From Calditrichia bacterium (GTDB lineage Bacteria; Calditrichota; Calditrichia; Calditrichales; J004), in NCBI GenBank assembly GCA_027006055.1, contig JALTKX010000260.1, forward strand, positions 1 to 35,613: 35,613 bases of DNA, written 5' to 3'. A program made the position numbers and the translations under genes. Below are positions 15,894 through 28,134 of the stretch, piece by piece; the first letter of the stretch is position 1; every line of letters starts with the position of its first letter. Below the pieces are notes generated by a model that was not told the DNA's origin, did no database searches, and saw nothing but the letters and a program-made list of their open reading frames with translations.

Positions 15894-17633
15894 TTATTTT
15901 TTCTTTTTTCCCGATGGCTTTTTAACCGTAGGTTTTATCTCTTCATCATCAACATGAATATATTTTTGTTGAACTATCGTCAACAAGTTGAACAGAGTAT
16001 AATAAAGGTTCAATCCTGAAGGAAACCGGTTAAAAAGCACAAGCATAAACAGGGGCATCATATAGATCATGGATTTCTGCTTGGGATCCTGCATAGTCAT
16101 TTTAGATTGGAAGAACATGGTCAGGGCCATTAAAACAGGAAGCAGATTAAATTCATTTCCATAAAACGGAAGCGAAACCGGCAAAGTAAACAAAGCTTCC
16201 GAGGTAGATAAGTCATTGATCCAACCGGGAATAAACATTGCTCCTCTTAACTGTATGGTAGACTTAAAAACCTGATATAAGGCAAATAACAAAGGCATCT
16301 GTAAAAGCATGGGCAGGCAACCGGACATGGGATTGCCGTGTTCCTTATACAGCTTCATCATTTCTTTTTGTTGCCTCTGTTGATCGTTTTTATATTTTTC
16401 CTTTATCTCATTCATCAAAGGCTGCATTTTTTGCATTCTTTTTTGACTTTGATAACTATGCTTGGTAAGCGGAAAAAGAATCAGTTTGACCATTATGGAG
16501 AAAATTATAATCACCAGACCATAATTGGGAATAAAAGAATTCAACCATTCCAATACCGGTAATATTAAATAGCGGCTTATGGGACGGAAAATACTCCAGC
16601 CATCACTCATAATAAGTTCGTCAAGGCTGTTGTCATAGTGAGCCAATTCCTTATAATCCAGAGGCCCTATATAAATACTAAATCTATCTTCGCTTCCGGC
16701 TTTTACATAATAGCCCGCATTATAATATTTATAAAGTATTTCATTTTTCTTTACGCCAAAGCCATTAAAAAAAACACCTTCGGAAACATCCGCTTTCCTG
16801 GCCACAATGGCGGACACAAAATATTTATTTCTAATGGCAATCCATTCGGCAATACCGGAAAAATCCTCCTGTTCGGCAACGCCCTCTTCATCTATTTTGT
16901 AAGGTTCCAGTTCATCCGCCATATAGGCAAAGGCTTCGTTATAGGTATAATCATCTTCTATATAGGCTTCCGTGGCAGGTAAACCGTTTTTCCATATCAA
17001 TTGATAGGAACGGTTTAAAAACAATTCTTCAGGATGAGAAACAGAGACCCCCAAATCAAAATGATAACGGTTATTATAAAAGGTAAATCTTTTTTTAATT
17101 ATTCCATCTTTTGTATTCAGGGAATACTCAAGAACAAGAGAATCTTCATTCTTTAAAGTATACTCTCCCTGCTTGTCCACGGAGAAAAGCATCTTATCCA
17201 GCTTAACAAAATCTCCCTCCATGTTCTGAAAAGAAATATTTATACCATTTTTTATTTCCTCGGAAACAAGCTCCACCAAGCTGGAATCATAGGTTTTATA
17301 TTGTGTTAACTGATAATGTAATAATGATCCGCCACCCCGGTTACTTATCACAAGATTATACTTATCCGTGTTTATTGTAATGACCTTCTCAATACTGTCA
17401 CCCCTGGCATTGGAAAGGGTTTCCTTAATCGTTTCCCCTTTTTCTATTTCGGGAAGGGGCTTTTCTTCCGTTATTATTTTTTCCGGGGCCGGAGAAGGTT
17501 CAACTTCCGCGGGTTTTTCGATCACCTCGTTTTTTTGTTCAGGCTTTATTCCCAGAACATATTCATTGTAATAAGGCATCAACACTATAATTATGGCAAC
17601 AATAATCATTGCCAAAAAACTTTTTTTGTCCAT
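15894..17633 (-). CDS. yidC: Membrane protein insertase YidC
   Basis: YidC inserts and folds inner-membrane proteins, alone or with SecYEG. The frame opens at a GTG inside rnpA (17648), but I chose the ATG at 17633 (579 residues, MDKKSFLAM) as it begins exactly at TM1. After TM1 comes a Lys/Glu/Pro-rich linker and a large periplasmic beta domain (about residues 75-345), as in Gram-negative bacteria. The conserved 60KD_IMP domain covers about 360-560, with SGCLPMLLQMPLLFALY. In the first segment of that domain a Lys (IMVKLILFPLTK) stands where E. coli has the groove Arg366. The tail is Lys-rich (KKPSGKKKK), suiting ribosome contact. It follows rnpA with the start 7 bases past the rnpA stop. 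Confidence 0.96.
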   Translation of the reverse strand: MDKKSFLAMIIVAIIIVLMPYYNEYVLGIKPEQKNEVIEKPAEVEPSPAPEKIITEEKPLPEIEKGETIKETLSNARGDSIEKVITINTDKYNLVISNRGGGSLLHYQLTQYKTYDSSLVELVSEEIKNGINISFQNMEGDFVKLDKMLFSVDKQGEYTLKNEDSLVLEYSLNTKDGIIKKRFTFYNNRYHFDLGVSVSHPEELFLNRSYQLIWKNGLPATEAYIEDDYTYNEAFAYMADELEPYKIDEEGVAEQEDFSGIAEWIAIRNKYFVSAIVARKADVSEGVFFNGFGVKKNEILYKYYNAGYYVKAGSEDRFSIYIGPLDYKELAHYDNSLDELIMSDGWSIFRPISRYLILPVLEWLNSFIPNYGLVIIIFSIMVKLILFPLTKHSYQSQKRMQKMQPLMNEIKEKYKNDQQRQQKEMMKLYKEHGNPMSGCLPMLLQMPLLFALYQVFKSTIQLRGAMFIPGWINDLSTSEALFTLPVSLPFYGNEFNLLPVLMALTMFFQSKMTMQDPKQKSMIYMMPLFMLVLFNRFPSGLNLYYTLFNLLTIVQQKYIHVDDEEIKPTVKKPSGKKKK

Positions 17634-17640
17634 TGTATTT

Positions 17641-18304
<664 letters not shown>

Positions 18305-18348
18305 TTAATAACATTCATAAATTTATATTTTTCAAATACTTATAATAG

Positions 18349-18388
18349 TTATCCACGAATTCACATCCCCTATATACTATTATTAACT
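18349..18388 (+). other. DnaA-trio-type unwinding element (BUS-like)
   Basis: TTATCCACG (18349-18357, one mismatch to the DnaA box) is followed directly by a degenerate box AATTCACAT, a short CCCC run, and then CTA-TTA-TTA (18377-18385). This order of box, weak box, C-rich spacer and triplets of A-N-T type on the complementary strand is that of the basal unwinding system described in Bacillus subtilis. AT-rich DNA follows. The element points toward dnaN. Similarity was judged by eye. Confidence 0.6.
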
Positions 18389-18408
18389 TTTAAATATATA
18401 TTTATAAT
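18380..18408 (+). promoter_or_regulatory. Possible dnaN promoter
   Basis: A perfect TATAAT lies at 18403-18408, about 84 bases before dnaN. At a 17-base spacing the -35 position reads TTATTA, a poor match. It overlaps the trio/AT-rich tract, so DnaA binding could affect it. The region is so AT-rich that chance is possible. Confidence 0.35.
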
Positions 18409-18491
18409 ACTATCAATATAAAACAAAGCGTTGTAAACCTTGAAAATTTGCCATGTTTTGTTTAGCTTTTCCTGTTTATCTGGGAGGAAAA

Positions 18492-19607
18492 ATGAATTTT
18501 AAAATTGAACGAGATCATTTCTTTAGGGTATTACAAAAGGTAATCAGTGTCATCCCTACAAAATCAACGGTGGAGATTCTCTATAATGTGCTTATCCAGG
18601 CTAAGGATTCTCGCTTATCCATAACCGCCACCGACCTTGAAATCACACAGATTGCCTGGACCGATTGCTCCGTGGTGGACCCCGGTGAAATAACGATTCC
18701 GGGAAAAATATTGCTGGATATTATCCGCGAGCTGCCCAATGTGGAAATTGAATTTAACGCCGACGAGAATAATAAGATTTTAATAAAATCCGAATTAGGT
18801 GAGTATAAACTTTCCGGCGAGAGTAAAAACGAATATCCGTCTTCTCCTCAGATAGAGTCCGATAATAAAATAAACATATCCAATGACGCCTTGAAGCATA
18901 TGATTGAAAAAACAATCTTTGCCTGTTCTTCCGATCATTTCCGTCCGGCGCTGACGGGTGTGTATTGTCAGTTTTTTGAAAATGAATATCGCATGGTTGC
19001 CACGGATGGACACCGGCTTGTGAAACTGGTTAATCCCTCCGTTACCTCTACCTTTACGAAGGATATAATTATCCCGACCAAGGCGCTTAATTTTACCGCC
19101 CGTAATTTAAAAGAGGGAGAAGAACATCAGATAACAATCAGTGAAAACCATATCCTGTTTGAATTGCCGGATACCCATATTTACTCCAGAATAATTAAAG
19201 AAAGCTATCCGGACTATGAACGTGTTATCCCGGCTTCGTTCACAAAGGAAATGAAAATAAACAAGAATGATTTTATTTCTTCGGTCAAGCGTGTTTCGCT
19301 TTTTTCAAACCCAATAACCTCGCAGGTACGTTTGCGCCTCGAATCAAATGTACTTCAGGTCTCCGCCCAGGATATTGAGTTTGGCGGCGAAGCCAATGAA
19401 CATATTCCCTGTTCCTTTGAAAGTGAACCTTTGGAAATAGCCTATAACGCCAATTACCTGTTGGATTTACTAAGACATTTTGATAGCGACAGGATAAGAA
19501 TGACTTTTAATGATTCCGATAGTCCTGCCCTGATATATCCCGATGAGGATAATCCCAGGGAAATCGACCTTGTTATGTTGATTATGCCGGTGCGAATTAA
19601 CAGTTAA
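18492..19607 (+). CDS. dnaN: DNA polymerase III beta subunit (sliding clamp)
   Basis: The beta clamp encircles DNA and tethers polymerase III and repair proteins. I chose ATG 18492 (371 residues) as GGAGG lies four bases before it and the product then begins MNFKIERDHF as the family does; the 13-residue upstream extension of the frame lacks support. Typical clamp features include SVIPTKSTVEILYNVLI, ATDLEITQ, the TDGHRLVKL segment near residue 170 and the C-terminal MLIMPVR, a variant of the conserved M-P-M/V-R end that forms part of the peptide-binding pocket. It is the first gene rightward of the origin and its TAA overlaps the recF ATG by one base. Confidence 0.97.
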   Translation: MNFKIERDHFFRVLQKVISVIPTKSTVEILYNVLIQAKDSRLSITATDLEITQIAWTDCSVVDPGEITIPGKILLDIIRELPNVEIEFNADENNKILIKSELGEYKLSGESKNEYPSSPQIESDNKINISNDALKHMIEKTIFACSSDHFRPALTGVYCQFFENEYRMVATDGHRLVKLVNPSVTSTFTKDIIIPTKALNFTARNLKEGEEHQITISENHILFELPDTHIYSRIIKESYPDYERVIPASFTKEMKINKNDFISSVKRVSLFSNPITSQVRLRLESNVLQVSAQDIEFGGEANEHIPCSFESEPLEIAYNANYLLDLLRHFDSDRIRMTFNDSDSPALIYPDEDNPREIDLVMLIMPVRINS

Positions 19608-20710
19608 TGTTTTTACAAAGTTTGCATCTTAAAAATTTCAGAACCTTTGAAAAAATAGAGACGACTTTTTATCCTGGTATCAATCTTATTACCGGAGAAA
19701 ACGGTGCCGGCAAAACAACGCTTTTGGAAGCTATTTACTATTTAGCCTTAACAAAAAGTTTTAGAGAACACCAGGATAAATTTTCCGTGGCTTCGGGAAA
19801 ATCTTTTTTTGATGTGGAAGGATATTTTAAAAGAGAGAAAAACATTTTTTCCTTACGACTTTTCTATTCCGCGGAAGATGGAAAGCGTGCCTTTTATAAT
19901 AAAAATAAAGTAAATCAGTTTTCAGAGATTATCGGCATGATACCCGTGGTGATTTTGTCTCTTGATGATATGGATATACTTTACGGCTACAGCAGTGTCC
20001 GAAGAAAATGGCTGGATATCCTGTTATCTCAACTGGATATGCATTATCTGAAAGACCTTAAGCATTATAAGAAAACGCTGGCCCACAAAAACAGGCTGTT
20101 ATCCCGGTATGATATTGGCTACGCCGAAGTAGATAACTGGAATATACAACTGGCTGCTTACGGCGCAAGCATTATAAAAAAAAGAAATACTCTTATTGAG
20201 GATTTTAATAAAAAAATCGCGGAGATATATATAAAGATTTCCGGTAAAAAGGAGAACATAGCTATTTCCTACCGCCCCAGTCTGGAAGATAAGGAAGATT
20301 TGTCTTCTCAACTTTATGATAAACTAAAGAACTCCTTTGAAAATGAAAAAGCAAAAGGAGCTACCTTTATAGGACCTCACCGGGATGAAATTCTGTTTTT
20401 AAAAGATGAAAAACCCATAAAAAAATTTGGTTCTGTAGGTGAAAATAAAACGTTCCTAATAAGTTTGAAAATTTTGGAAAAGATTAAAATAAAGCAAATG
20501 AAGGATGTTTCCCCTTTTTTGCTGTTGGATGATATATTTGGGGAACTGGATAACAACAGGGTTCATAATTTTTTTGATTTGGTTGAAAACGACAGTCAAA
20601 CGTTTATTACAACCACCAACTATCACCGTATGAGTGAAATGCTTGCCTTAAATTTTCATCACTATAACATTGCCAATGGGGAAATCCGTTATGAGAAAGC
20701 GTTATGTTAA
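19607..20710 (+). CDS. recF: DNA replication and repair protein RecF
   Basis: RecF is an SMC-like ATPase that, with RecO and RecR, loads RecA at gaps during repair. At 367 residues it is of normal length. It begins FLQSLHLKNFRTF, has Walker A GENGAGKTT near residue 32, and LTKSFRE typical of the family. Walker B with D-loop is LLLDDIFGELDNNR near residue 305. The signature region before it reads SVGENKTFLISLKI, where most RecF have an S-x-G-Q-Q motif, a mild divergence. The start codon shares one base with the dnaN stop (TAATG), so translation is coupled. Confidence 0.95.
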   Translation: MFLQSLHLKNFRTFEKIETTFYPGINLITGENGAGKTTLLEAIYYLALTKSFREHQDKFSVASGKSFFDVEGYFKREKNIFSLRLFYSAEDGKRAFYNKNKVNQFSEIIGMIPVVILSLDDMDILYGYSSVRRKWLDILLSQLDMHYLKDLKHYKKTLAHKNRLLSRYDIGYAEVDNWNIQLAAYGASIIKKRNTLIEDFNKKIAEIYIKISGKKENIAISYRPSLEDKEDLSSQLYDKLKNSFENEKAKGATFIGPHRDEILFLKDEKPIKKFGSVGENKTFLISLKILEKIKIKQMKDVSPFLLLDDIFGELDNNRVHNFFDLVENDSQTFITTTNYHRMSEMLALNFHHYNIANGEIRYEKALC

Positions 20711-20975
20711 CATCGGGCAGGTGTTGGCAAAGATCATAGATAAAAATAATGTGCCTGTTTCCTGGGAACTGGAGCATATTAAAACCCACTGGAACAGTCT
20801 GGATGCGATATTGATAAAACAGGCCGAGCCGGTTAAATATTTTAGCCGTACCCTGATTTTGAAAATTGCGGACCCCGTATGGAAGGAAGAATTCGAAAAA
20901 AATAAGGAATCCGTTATCCTAAGAATTAGAACAAACCTGCGGGGTATAAAAGTAGAAAATGTTGAATTTATATAA
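20691..20975 (+). CDS. dciA: DUF721/DciA-family protein, candidate helicase loader factor
   Basis: The 94-residue product begins MRKRYVNIGQVLAKIIDKN and shows the DUF721 pattern: a short N-terminal helix (IGQVLAKII), a W (HIKTHWNSL, where the family has W-x-x-I/L-V-G), and a beta region ILKIADPVWKEEFEKNKESV near residue 60. DciA is the ancestral bacterial factor that helps load the replicative helicase DnaB. I took ATG 20691 rather than 20670, as it begins at the conserved part; it overlaps recF by 20 bases. Position between recF and gyrB is the same as reported for DUF721 genes in Actinobacteria. The assignment rests on position and pattern; the domain is poorly conserved. Confidence 0.78.
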   Translation: MRKRYVNIGQVLAKIIDKNNVPVSWELEHIKTHWNSLDAILIKQAEPVKYFSRTLILKIADPVWKEEFEKNKESVILRIRTNLRGIKVENVEFI

Positions 20976-20980
20976 AGTAA

Positions 20981-22903
<1,923 letters not shown>

Positions 22904-22908
22904 GACTT

Positions 22909-25374
22909 ATGGCTGATTCACAAAAAATAATTCCGATATTAATAGAACGGGAAATGCGGGAATCCTATTTGGATTACTCCATGTCCGTAATTGTTTCCAG
23001 AGCGCTGCCCGATGTACGGGATGGTTTAAAGCCGGTGCATCGCCGGGTACTTTACGGCATGCGGGAATTGGGTGTTGTTCATAACCGGGCCCATAAAAAG
23101 AGCGCCCGTATTGTTGGAGAGGTGCTGGGTAAATATCATCCGCACGGGGATTCCGCGGTTTACGATACCATGGTGCGCATGGTACAGGATTTTTCCCTGC
23201 GCTACCCCCTGATAGACGGTCAGGGAAACTTCGGATCCGTGGATGGAGACTCTCCCGCGGCCATGCGTTATACGGAAGTACGCATGAAGCAGATAGCCGA
23301 GGAATTGTTGGCGGACCTGGATAAAAATACCGTTAATATGACCCGTAACTTTGACGACTCGCTGGATGAACCGACGGTATTGCCGGCAAAAATTCCCAAC
23401 CTTCTGGTAAACGGCTCCTCCGGTATAGCCGTGGGCATGGCCACAAACATTCCGCCACACAACCTGAGGGAAGTGGCCAGCGCCATAAAGGCTCTCATCG
23501 AAAATCCGGATATGGATATTCTTTCCCTGATGGAATATGTTAAAGCGCCGGACTTTCCCACGGGTGGTATTTTATATGGCATGGAAGAGGTAAAAAAGGC
23601 TTATCATACCGGCCGGGGTAAAGCCATTGTACGGGCCAAGGCCGAAATTGAAGAGCTAAAAAACGGAAAATCCCGAATCATAGTAAAAGAGATACCCTAC
23701 CAGGTTAATAAACTCAATCTCATTAACAAAATTGTTGAGTTGGTTAAGGAAAAGCGCATAGAAGGTATTGCCGACTTGCGTGATGAGTCGGACCGGGATG
23801 GCATGCGCATGGTTATTGAAATAAAAAGAGACTTTGATCCCGAAGCCGTTCTGAACCTTCTCTACAAATATACCCAAATGCAGGTAACCTTTGGCATAAT
23901 TCTGTTGGCTCTGGTAAATGGCCGGCCCCAGGTATTAAACCTGAAACAGATAATCACGCACTTTATTGATCACCGTATCGATGTTATTGTCCGTCGTACA
24001 AAATATGATCTGGAAAACGCCGAAAAACGGGCGCATATTCTGGAAGGTTTACGCATAGCCATAGATAATATCGATGAAATAATCGAACTTATAAAAAGCT
24101 CGAAAAGTCCCGATCATGCGCGGGAAAGATTGATCGAACGGTTCGGCTTGAGCGAAGCCCAGGCAAAGGCCATATTGGATATGAGGCTGCAACGCCTTAC
24201 AGGCCTGGAAAGAGATAAAATAGAAAAGGAATACCAGGAGCTTCTTGTATTGATAAAAGACCTCAGGGAAATTTTAGCCAGCAAGGAACGTCAGTTGTCC
24301 ATCGTCGTTTCGGAACTGGATGAGGTTGTCGATAAATATGCCGACGAACGGCGTACGGAAATCGTTTTGAATTATGAAGAAATTTCCATGGAAGACCTTA
24401 TCACCGAAGAAGAAACGGTGGTAACTATTTCACATGGTGGTTTCATTAAACGTTTTTCCGCCAGCGCCTATAAAACGCAAAACCGCGGGGGGCGGGGTGT
24501 TTCCGGGGCAAAAACCAAGGACGATGATTTTATTGAACACCTGTTTACCGCCAGCACTCATGACTATATACTCTTTTTTACGGACAGGGGCCGATGTTAT
24601 TGGTTAAAGGTCTACGCCATTCCGCAATCGGGTAAAAACTCCCGCGGCCGTCCGGTTATTAATTTGATCGAGATTGAAAAAGGTGAAAAAATTCAAACCT
24701 TTATCACCATCAAAAATTTTGACCGGGAGGGCTATATTGCCATGGCCACCCAACAGGGTATTATCAAAAAAACAGAGTTGCGCGCCTTTAGCCGGCCTCG
24801 GCGAAATGGAATTATCGCCGTCAATATCCGGGAAAATGATAAGCTGATCAATGCTGAAGTAACAACCGGCAAGGATCATATCGTTGTGATAACCCGCAAT
24901 GGAAAATCGATTCGCTTTGATGAAAATGATGTACGTTCCATGGGTAGAAACTCAACGGGGGTTAAGGCCATTACCCTAAAAGGGGACGATCGCGTCATTG
25001 CCATGACCCTGGCGGATGATGAAAAAACCCTGTTGACCGTTGCCGAAAACGGTTATGGAAAAAGAACGCCGTTGCCGGAATATCGCTTGCAACACAGGGG
25101 GGGAAGCGGCATTATTGCCATGAAAGTATCCGAAAAAACCGGAAAACTGGTGTCGGCCATAAGCGTGGACGAAGACCAGGATTTGATGATAATTACAACC
25201 AAGGGCGTCGTTATCCGCCAACGGGTAAGGCAGGTCAGCGTTATTGGCCGCAGCACCCAGGGCGTAAAGGTTATTCGTTTGGATAAAAACGATACCGTAA
25301 GTGATATTGCCTTGTTGGATGCCTTTGATGAAGAAAACGAAGCAGAAGAAAGCAGCGAAAGTACGCAGGAATGA
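22909..25374 (+). CDS. gyrA: DNA gyrase subunit A
   Basis: GyrA makes the double-strand break and wraps DNA for supercoiling. The 821 residues include the N-terminal breakage-reunion domain ([39 protein letters not shown] with the catalytic Tyr) and a six-bladed C-terminal domain. The GyrA box reads QNRGGRG near residue 530, close to the usual Q-R-R-G-G-K/R-G; this supports gyrase rather than topoisomerase IV. Residues at the quinolone positions are Ser and Asp (HGDSAVYD), the susceptible-type combination. The tail is acidic ([15 protein letters not shown]), as in other gyrases whose tails modulate wrapping. Its stop overlaps the rex start as ATGA. Confidence 0.98.
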   Translation: MADSQKIIPILIEREMRESYLDYSMSVIVSRALPDVRDGLKPVHRRVLYGMRELGVVHNRAHKKSARIVGEVLGKYHPHGDSAVYDTMVRMVQDFSLRYPLIDGQGNFGSVDGDSPAAMRYTEVRMKQIAEELLADLDKNTVNMTRNFDDSLDEPTVLPAKIPNLLVNGSSGIAVGMATNIPPHNLREVASAIKALIENPDMDILSLMEYVKAPDFPTGGILYGMEEVKKAYHTGRGKAIVRAKAEIEELKNGKSRIIVKEIPYQVNKLNLINKIVELVKEKRIEGIADLRDESDRDGMRMVIEIKRDFDPEAVLNLLYKYTQMQVTFGIILLALVNGRPQVLNLKQIITHFIDHRIDVIVRRTKYDLENAEKRAHILEGLRIAIDNIDEIIELIKSSKSPDHARERLIERFGLSEAQAKAILDMRLQRLTGLERDKIEKEYQELLVLIKDLREILASKERQLSIVVSELDEVVDKYADERRTEIVLNYEEISMEDLITEEETVVTISHGGFIKRFSASAYKTQNRGGRGVSGAKTKDDDFIEHLFTASTHDYILFFTDRGRCYWLKVYAIPQSGKNSRGRPVINLIEIEKGEKIQTFITIKNFDREGYIAMATQQGIIKKTELRAFSRPRRNGIIAVNIRENDKLINAEVTTGKDHIVVITRNGKSIRFDENDVRSMGRNSTGVKAITLKGDDRVIAMTLADDEKTLLTVAENGYGKRTPLPEYRLQHRGGSGIIAMKVSEKTGKLVSAISVDEDQDLMIITTKGVVIRQRVRQVSVIGRSTQGVKVIRLDKNDTVSDIALLDAFDEENEAEESSESTQE

Positions 25375-25994
25375 AAAAAATATCGGGATCAACCGTAACC
25401 CGTTTATCTCAATACTATAGAATCCTGAATGATCTGATAGAGAATAACGTGGAAACGGTTTCGTCAAGTGAAATTGCTCAGATAAACAGCATCACCGCCG
25501 CGCAGGTTCGCAAGGACTTATCCTTTTTCGGATCCTTTGGTAAGCGGGGGTTGGGTTATAATACCCGCGAGCTGAGAAATACAATCGCCGGAATATTAGG
25601 CCTGCATAAAAAGTGGAATGTGGCTTTGGTGGGCTATGGCAATATTGGCCGGGCCCTCCTTTTATATGATGAATTTCGCAAGCAGGGTTTCTTCTTTCAG
25701 GCTATTTTTGAAGTGGATGAGAATAAAATAGGCCGACGTGTACACGGAGTGGATATCGTACACGTTAAAGAGGCGCCCCGGATTTTATTCTCAAAGGAGA
25801 TAGAAATTGTAATAATTGCCGTTCCCGCAAAAAACGCCCAGGGCATCATTGATTTTTTTGTAAGCCTGGGCATAAAAGCTTTTTTGAACTTTGCCACAAC
25901 CAGCATACATGTACCCAAGGATGTTATAGTTAAAAATGAAAACATGTCCATAGAGCTGGAAGCGCTTACCTATTTTCTGACTAATAAAAAGTAA
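25371..25994 (+). CDS. rex: Redox-sensing transcriptional repressor Rex
   Basis: Rex represses fermentation and respiration genes until a high NADH/NAD+ ratio releases it. At 207 residues it has the family length. The winged helix is N-terminal ([41 protein letters not shown] split across two helices) and the Rossmann domain has [10 protein letters not shown] near residue 87. The motif [10 protein letters not shown] and the C-terminal domain-swapped helix ([11 protein letters not shown]) are present. It starts inside the gyrA stop (ATGA), so it should be co-translated with gyrase. No clear Rex operator (TTGTGAA-type inverted repeat) was found in this window. Confidence 0.96.
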   Translation: MKKISGSTVTRLSQYYRILNDLIENNVETVSSSEIAQINSITAAQVRKDLSFFGSFGKRGLGYNTRELRNTIAGILGLHKKWNVALVGYGNIGRALLLYDEFRKQGFFFQAIFEVDENKIGRRVHGVDIVHVKEAPRILFSKEIEIVIIAVPAKNAQGIIDFFVSLGIKAFLNFATTSIHVPKDVIVKNENMSIELEALTYFLTNKK

Positions 25995-26068
25995 CAGACA
26001 AAAAGAATATAATCATTTCTTAAGCTTTGAAATGAAGACTTAAAGAAGAAAAACGTTTTCAGGTAAAA

Positions 26069-26099
26069 AAAAAGGCGATTCGGAAAGAATCGCCTTTTT
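26069..26099. terminator. Strong bidirectional intrinsic terminator
   Basis: A perfect 13-bp stem (AAAAAGGCGATTC / GAATCGCCTTTTT) with loop GGAAA lies between the convergent rex and TPR-lipoprotein genes. The T-run on one side and the A-run on the other let it serve both transcripts. The rest of the 120-base gap holds only a weak inverted repeat. Confidence 0.93.
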
Positions 26100-26114
26100 G
26101 ATTTTCAAGAAAAC

Positions 26115-27197
26115 TTAGTTACCCAGTTTCTCTGCCTTGGCAAAAGCATCTTTTGCTTTTTTCTTTTGATTGGTATGGGCATAAGCCACGCCAAGGTTAT
26201 ACCACATATTGGCGTCATCCGGAAAATACTCAACCCCTTCGGATAAGGTATCGCGGGCGTCTTCATACTTTTCCAGCAAGAGTTCGCTTTGCCCTTTTAA
26301 TTGATAGGCTTCCTTAAACTCCGGGTCAATTTCCAGCACGCGGGTAAACATATCTATAGATTCGTTAAGCAGTGCCTTTTTATCTTCCGGGCTGGTATCC
26401 TTGGCATTGGCGGTGTTTACCAGCAGCAGGCCCAGGTTAAACGGCAGGGCCTTCTCTTCGGGATTAAGCTGAATGGCCTTACGATAGGCCTTGATGGCGT
26501 TTTTGCTATCCTTTTTAAAATCATAGGTTTGCGCCAAAAGCGTATAGGCATTGGCGTTGGCGGAATCCAACTCCAGCGATTTGTTCAAACTTTCTATGGC
26601 CTTATCATATTTCTGGGTAAAGAAATAGAGAGAACCAAGGTCGGAGTATGCTTCCGCGCTATCGGGATATGTTTGCGTCAGTTTTAAGTAAGCTTCGATG
26701 GCTTTTTCTTTGTCATTAAGTACCTGATAGCAGATTCCCACCATGCGCGCGGCCTGATAGGTGGGGTTGATTTCATTGGCAACGCGAAAATTGTTTATGG
26801 CGCTTTTCATGGTCTCCTTGGCCTTTTCCGGATCGGACTCAAGAAGTTTCGCGTAATTTTGATAGTCTTTTACGCCGTCATTATAACTTTGGGCAAAAAA
26901 GCGTTGGCGGTCATTGGTAATTTGCAATAAGTACTGATTGCCCAGGGATTCAGACTTCTTAAAAGCCTCAATCATTTTGTCATAGTTCTTAAGTTGACCG
27001 TTTAGCTGGCCATAAAGGTACCAGGCCTCCGGGTTGTCGGGATAAAGCTTAATGGCCTTTTCCAATTGAACCAGGGCGTCGTCAAAGCGCCGATTTTTTA
27101 AATGTACCTTGGCGCCTTCTATTTCCGGCGGACTGCAAGAGCTTATCAAAAAAATAAGCGCCATCAGCAGCGCGCCTGTTATACTGGATCGTAACAT
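26115..27197 (-). CDS. TPR-repeat lipoprotein
   Basis: The product of 360 residues has a lipoprotein signal (LLMALIFLISSC) with the lipidated Cys at about residue 21. From residue ~27 to the end it is made of TPR units, for example IEAYLKLTQTYPDSAEAYSD and ANAYTLLAQTYDFKKDSKNA; I count about eight, close to canonical spacing with N-P-x-x at unit starts. It is likely an envelope-attached scaffold. It converges on rex across a terminator and diverges from the exported-protein gene at 27337, so it is probably a single-gene unit. AAGGAG precedes the ATG at about 7 bases. No partner is identifiable from the repeats alone. Confidence 0.85.
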   Translation of the reverse strand: MLRSSITGALLMALIFLISSCSPPEIEGAKVHLKNRRFDDALVQLEKAIKLYPDNPEAWYLYGQLNGQLKNYDKMIEAFKKSESLGNQYLLQITNDRQRFFAQSYNDGVKDYQNYAKLLESDPEKAKETMKSAINNFRVANEINPTYQAARMVGICYQVLNDKEKAIEAYLKLTQTYPDSAEAYSDLGSLYFFTQKYDKAIESLNKSLELDSANANAYTLLAQTYDFKKDSKNAIKAYRKAIQLNPEEKALPFNLGLLLVNTANAKDTSPEDKKALLNESIDMFTRVLEIDPEFKEAYQLKGQSELLLEKYEDARDTLSEGVEYFPDDANMWYNLGVAYAHTNQKKKAKDAFAKAEKLGN

Positions 27198-27336
27198 CTT
27201 TTTTCTCCTTATATAAAATGTTCCAAACGATAAAATGAGTTTAATGATTTGCTTGTTTTTGGTTTTTTATTGGAATAGTTTTTAAGCTAAAAAAATGCTA
27301 ATTTACTTGCAATAAATTTTATTAACCGGGGAAATC
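27198..27336. other. Divergent intergenic region
   Basis: This 139-base AT-rich gap separates two divergent genes and must hold their promoters. I see no -35/-10 pair convincing enough to name, no strong hairpin and no repeats. Confidence 0.5.
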
Positions 27337-28134
27337 ATGCGAATCCTTAAGTTTTTACTTGTTTTAACTCTCTTTGTTCAGGCGCAAAGTTCCAACTTTG
27401 ATGAGAAAAAGTTTTTTGAAACCATACAATCTTCCTACTACAATTTAAAAAATACGGAACTAAAAAATTTTCTGGTTTTGGTACAAAATCAATCCACGCA
27501 AAACATTGCCCGGCAATATTGGCAAAACCCGGACGTGTTCCCCTTGCAGCTTATTTGGTTAAACCCTGATCATGTATTTTTATCCGAACAGGGGGTACCT
27601 GCCCTGCCCGATACCGTTTCCAGTCAATACGGCGCCCTGGTTTCAGACCTTAAACGACAGGTTAGCGGGTTATTGTTCGATTTAAAACGTTTTTATCTGA
27701 CGGGCATATTTGAAACGATCTCCAATAATTACCGCATTGATGTTTTGGATAAGCTGGTGCGCGTTGCCTATAATGAAGTTAGCGGAGCGGATACCACCCT
27801 GAATGTTTACTACTTCGGTTTTAACGGTCTGCTATTAAAAAGCGACAGCTTTTCCCCCGACGGACGGCGTAAGGTTACCACCCGACCGAAATTTAAAATT
27901 GTTAAAACCAAGTGGCTTTGTGTAGGCTGGGAAGCACAAATGTGGCTGGACGACAAAGTGGAAAGCGGCTTTATTATCGGTTTGGATATGCAGGAATATC
28001 AAAACATTTGGATTCCCTATAACATAGATATTGTGGTACAGCAGGCTCGTTTTAAGGGGGCAACCTTTACGGACAGACTCTTTTTCAGGAATTATATTTA
28101 TAATCAGTCTTTGCAGATGATAAAGGGGCAATAG
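27337..28134 (+). CDS. Exported protein of unknown function
   Basis: I do not recognise this 265-residue protein. A signal peptide is clear (MRILKFLLVLTLFVQAQ, likely cleaved around residue 15-17). The mature part is a mix of helix (residues 20-60 and 85-125) and beta-rich sequence with many aromatics (residues 150-260), for example LNVYYFGFNGLLLKSD and LCVGWEAQMWLDD. The layout, with a helical start and antiparallel strands carrying paired aromatic residues, loosely resembles LolA/LppX-type lipid carriers, but I see no decisive motif. GGGGAAATC lies before the ATG as a weak ribosome site. Its TAG stop abuts that of the sigma-factor gene on the other strand. Confidence 0.75.
   Translation: MRILKFLLVLTLFVQAQSSNFDEKKFFETIQSSYYNLKNTELKNFLVLVQNQSTQNIARQYWQNPDVFPLQLIWLNPDHVFLSEQGVPALPDTVSSQYGALVSDLKRQVSGLLFDLKRFYLTGIFETISNNYRIDVLDKLVRVAYNEVSGADTTLNVYYFGFNGLLLKSDSFSPDGRRKVTTRPKFKIVKTKWLCVGWEAQMWLDDKVESGFIIGLDMQEYQNIWIPYNIDIVVQQARFKGATFTDRLFFRNYIYNQSLQMIKGQ

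Noticed and set aside
26013-26035. TCATTTC/GAAATGA inverted repeat after rex
   Set aside because: A 7-bp AT-rich stem with a 9-base loop and no T-run; the strong terminator 35 bases on explains the region.
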